Shown: one piece after another, positions 4,053 to 6,166 of the stretch
How the letters are laid out: each line of letters starts with the position of its first letter
Numbering within the stretch: position 1 is the first letter of the stretch
Origin: Herminiimonas sp.
Lineage (GTDB): Bacteria > Pseudomonadota > Gammaproteobacteria > Burkholderiales > Burkholderiaceae
Direction: 5' to 3'
Assembly: GCA_014377155.1 (NCBI GenBank)
Contig: JACMQD010000067.1
Coordinates: 1 to 6,166 of the forward strand
DNA length: 6,166 bases
Program-made: the position numbers and the translations under genes
Notes under the pieces: generated by a model
What the model was told of the DNA's origin: nothing
Seen by the model: the letters and a program-made list of their open reading frames with translations, nothing else
Databases searched by the model: none

Positions 4053-5690
4053 ATGGCAATAGCCGCAGACGGCGCGATCGTTCCAGGTTACCGGGTCTTT
4101 ACCGAGTCGCCTGCCGGACGCAATGTGATGCTCATCGCCGGCGCGGCGGTGGTAATCGCGATCATGGTCGCGGTGTGGCTATGGAGCCAGGCGCCGGATT
4201 ACAAAGTGTTGTTTTCCAATTTCTCGGACCGCGACGGCGGCGCGATCGTGTCATCGCTGCAGACCATGAACGTGCCGTACAAATTCTCGGATGGCGGTAA
4301 TGCGATCCTGGTGCCGGCGGGGCAAGTGTATGACACGCGGCTGAAACTGGCGGCGCAGGGTTTGCCCAAAGGCGGCAGTGTCGGCTTCGAGCTGATGGAA
4401 AACCAGAAACTGGGCGTGTCGCAATTTCTGGAGCAAGTGAACTTCCAGCGTGCGCTGGAAGGGGAACTGGCGCGCTCGATCCAGGCGGTGGGCTCGGTGC
4501 AAAGCGCACGCGTTCATCTGGCATTGCCAAAGGCGTCGGTGTTCGTGCGCGACCAGCAAAAGCCGACGGCGTCGGTGTTGCTGCATCTGAATCAGGGCCG
4601 TACGCTGGACCCGCAACAGGTCAGCGCCATCGTGCATCTGGTCGCCAGCAGCGTGCCGGATTTGCCGGCCAAGAATGTCACCGTGGTGGACCAGAACGGC
4701 AATCTGCTGTCCGAAGCGGGCAAGACCGTCAACGCTAACGGACTCGACCCGGCCCAGCTCAAGTATGTGCTGGAGCTGCAGCAAAATATTGTCAAGCGCG
4801 TCGAATCGATCATCACGCCGATCGTCGGCGCTGGCAACGTGCGCGCCGAAGCCACGGCCGACGTCGATTTCTCGCACAGCGAGCAAGCCGCCGAAGTCTA
4901 CAAGCCCAACGGCACGCCCACTGCCGCATCGATCCGCAGTCAGCAAAGCAGCGAATCCACCAATGGCGGCAGCGCAGCGTCAGGCATTCCGGGCGCACTC
5001 ACCAATCAGCCGCAAGCACCGGCGACCGCGCCGATTGCCGGGGCACCGGCAGCCGCCGCAGGGGCACCGGCCGCCGCATCGGGCACGGCGCAAAAAGACA
5101 TGACCGTCAATTATGAAGTCGACAAGACGATCCGCTATGTGCAGCAGCCGATGGGCGGTGTCAAGCGTTTGTCGGTGGCAGTGGTGGTCAACTACAAGCG
5201 CGATATCGACAAAGCCGGCAAGGTGACTTACAAGCCACTGAGCGATGCCGAAAAAACCCAGGTCAATGATCTGGTCAAGGAGGCAATGGGCTTCAACAAG
5301 GATCGCGGCGATTCGCTCAACGTGGTCAACAGCCAGTTCGCCGGTGCCGAAAAAGAAGCCATTGTCGAAGTGCCAATCTGGAAGCGGGTCGAAACGCTCG
5401 AACTGGCGAAGGAGATAGGCAAATACCTGTTGGCGGCAGTAGTATTGCTGTATCTGTTCTTCGCGTTCCTCAAGCCGATGCTGAAAAAACTGGTGGCAGG
5501 ACCGCCGGTTGTGGAAGCACCGGTCGAAGCGCTCGAAGACGATACCGTGGTCGAGCTGAGCGGGGTCGAACCGATGGGCGTGGCACCGCGAACTTATCAG
5601 GACAACCTTGAAGCCGCCAAATTACTGGCGCGCAGCGACCCCAAGGTTGTCGCTAACGTAGTCAAGGCATGGGTGGATGGCAATGAGTGA
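4053..5690 (+). CDS. fliF: Flagellar MS-ring protein FliF
   Basis: A 545-residue protein of normal FliF length. FliF forms the inner-membrane MS ring on which rotor, rod and export gate assemble. Order of parts: short cytoplasmic N-terminus; first membrane helix about 25-46 (NVMLIAGAAVVIAIMVAVWL); YscJ/FliF ring-building domains about 48-220 with YKVLFSNFSDRDGGAIV, LPKGGSVGFELMENQKLGVS, FQRALEGELARSI and SARVHLALPK; the FliF C domain about 245-440, interrupted by an Ala/Pro/Gly/Ser-rich insert at about 295-347; second membrane helix about 457-473 (KYLLAAVVLLYLFFAFLKP); and a cytoplasmic tail ending KLLARSDPKVVANVVKAWV, the conserved FliG-binding segment. The ATG at 4053 is preceded by GAAGG seven bases upstream. 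The gene opens the fliFG operon and overlaps fliG by 8 bp. Confidence 0.97.
   Translation: MAIAADGAIVPGYRVFTESPAGRNVMLIAGAAVVIAIMVAVWLWSQAPDYKVLFSNFSDRDGGAIVSSLQTMNVPYKFSDGGNAILVPAGQVYDTRLKLAAQGLPKGGSVGFELMENQKLGVSQFLEQVNFQRALEGELARSIQAVGSVQSARVHLALPKASVFVRDQQKPTASVLLHLNQGRTLDPQQVSAIVHLVASSVPDLPAKNVTVVDQNGNLLSEAGKTVNANGLDPAQLKYVLELQQNIVKRVESIITPIVGAGNVRAEATADVDFSHSEQAAEVYKPNGTPTAASIRSQQSSESTNGGSAASGIPGALTNQPQAPATAPIAGAPAAAAGAPAAASGTAQKDMTVNYEVDKTIRYVQQPMGGVKRLSVAVVVNYKRDIDKAGKVTYKPLSDAEKTQVNDLVKEAMGFNKDRGDSLNVVNSQFAGAEKEAIVEVPIWKRVETLELAKEIGKYLLAAVVLLYLFFAFLKPMLKKLVAGPPVVEAPVEALEDDTVVELSGVEPMGVAPRTYQDNLEAAKLLARSDPKVVANVVKAWVDGNE
5040..5081 (+). repeat. Tandem 21-bp repeat in fliF periplasmic insert
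   Basis: Two adjacent 21-bp units, 5040-5060 and 5061-5081, share GGGGCACCGGC at their start and encode GAPAAAA then GAPAAAS (FliF residues 330-343). This is a small in-frame expansion in the flexible insert of the FliF C domain, a region that varies in length within the family. Confidence 0.6.
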
Positions 5691-6166
5691 TGACGGAATT
5701 CAAAAAGGCGCGATCCTGATGCTGGCACTGGGCGAGGACGAGGCGGCCGAAGTGATGAAGCATCTGGGTCCGCGCGAGGTGCAAAAGCTCGGCGCGGCGA
5801 TGTCGACCATGAAGGCGATCCAGAGCGAGGAGCTGGAAGCGGTGCTGGCAGATTTCATGACCGAAACCGCGCAGAACACCTCGCTCGGGCTCGATTCAGA
5901 CGAATATATCCGCAGTGTGCTGACCAAGGCGCTGGGCGACGACAAGGCGGCATCGCTGCTCAACCGTATTCTCGGCGTACGCGACGCCAGCGGCATCGAA
6001 AGCCTGAAATGGATGGATGCGCAATCGGTCGCCGAACTGATCCGCAACGAGCATCCGCAGATTATCGCCACCGTGCTGGTCCACCTCGAGCGCGACCATG
6101 GGTGCGAAGTGATCGGCCACTTTACCGAGCGGCTGCGCAACGACGTGGTGCTGCGCATCGCCACGC
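5683..6166 (+). CDS. fliG: Flagellar motor switch protein FliG, N-terminal and middle part (3' end outside window)
   Basis: From the ATG at 5683, which overlaps the fliF stop (ATGAGTGA), the frame stays open to the end of the window for 161 codons, about half of a normal FliG of roughly 330. The N-terminal domain (QKGAILMLALGEDEAAEVMK, 7-26) binds the FliF tail. A linker leads to the middle domain, with LGVRDASGIESLKWMDA (97-113) and the conserved EHPQ motif at 123-126 within LIRNEHPQIIATVLVHL, which binds FliM. LRNDVVLRIAT (151-161) is also typical. The C-terminal domain that touches MotA lies beyond the window. FliG forms the rotor ring on the MS ring and sets torque and direction. The 8-bp overlap suggests translational coupling with fliF, which suits a 1:1 ring interface. 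The RDHGCEV stretch (137-143) is slightly unusual, but nothing suggests loss of function. Confidence 0.96.
   Translation, partial: MSDDGIQKGAILMLALGEDEAAEVMKHLGPREVQKLGAAMSTMKAIQSEELEAVLADFMTETAQNTSLGLDSDEYIRSVLTKALGDDKAASLLNRILGVRDASGIESLKWMDAQSVAELIRNEHPQIIATVLVHLERDHGCEVIGHFTERLRNDVVLRIAT

Noticed and set aside
3257..4054. Open frame of 265 codons on the minus strand spanning fliE and the fliE/fliF gap
   Set aside because: It overlaps fliE in another frame, has no recognised motif and is composition-driven. FliE in its own frame has clear family motifs and a strong Shine-Dalgarno.
4251..4946. Open frame of 231 codons on the minus strand inside fliF
   Set aside because: Its His/Arg/Leu-rich product is typical of the reverse frame of a GC-rich gene, and the plus strand carries an unmistakable FliF.
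5700..6164. Minus-strand open frame of 154 codons at the right end
   Set aside because: It is Ser-rich antisense to fliG, whose plus-strand frame carries the EHPQ motif and conserved domains.
1..6166. tRNA, rRNA, insertion sequence or prophage attachment signals
   Set aside because: No cloverleaf-like sequence, transposase, terminal inverted repeat or duplicated target site was recognised by reading both strands.

Overview
This window is part of a bacterial flagellar gene cluster. The gene set and protein style point to a betaproteobacterium of the order Burkholderiales, most likely Oxalobacteraceae (the Herminiimonas/Collimonas/Undibacterium/Herbaspirillum neighbourhood). That assignment rests on family resemblance and moderately high GC content; no search was possible.

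Layout, left to right. (1) Plus strand, 1-1450: the 3' end of fliK (hook-length control), overlapping by 14 bp a small free-standing copy of the FlhB cytoplasmic switch domain (FhlB-like), followed by a YcgR-type c-di-GMP receptor with an intact PilZ signature. (2) 1451-1668: a convergent intergenic gap with two imperfect hairpins and no credible gene. (3) Minus strand, 1669-3177: a 502-residue protein with a DUF4114 domain, three copies of a 32-residue Gly/Asn/Asp-rich repeat and long Ala/Pro/Val/Lys linkers. It is not a known flagellar component and is the one unexpected gene here. Its upstream region (3178-3384) is AT-rich and carries an 18-bp dyad over a candidate promoter. (4) Minus strand, 3448-3798: fliE, followed by a perfect 12-bp stem-loop. 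(5) 3799-4052: the divergent fliE/fliF regulatory region, with GG-N10-GC (sigma-54-like) sites. (6) Plus strand, 4053 to the end: fliF (MS ring), overlapping by 8 bp the start of fliG, which runs off the window.

How the genes fit together. FliE, FliF and FliG are the first-assembled parts of the basal body: the MS ring, the rotor protein on its cytoplasmic face, and the adaptor to the rod. FliK and the FhlB-like protein concern the export switch from hook to filament substrates. The YcgR-like protein would act after assembly as a c-di-GMP-dependent brake at the FliG/MotA interface. The DUF4114 protein has no Sec signal peptide and sits among export genes. Its role is unknown; a secreted or surface function is inference only.

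The most useful leads are the DUF4114 repeat protein and its repeats, whose protein sequence is kept while the codons have diverged. Next are the FhlB-like protein, which has lost the TH of the NPTH autocleavage motif, and the putative operators upstream of the DUF4114 gene and between fliE and fliF.
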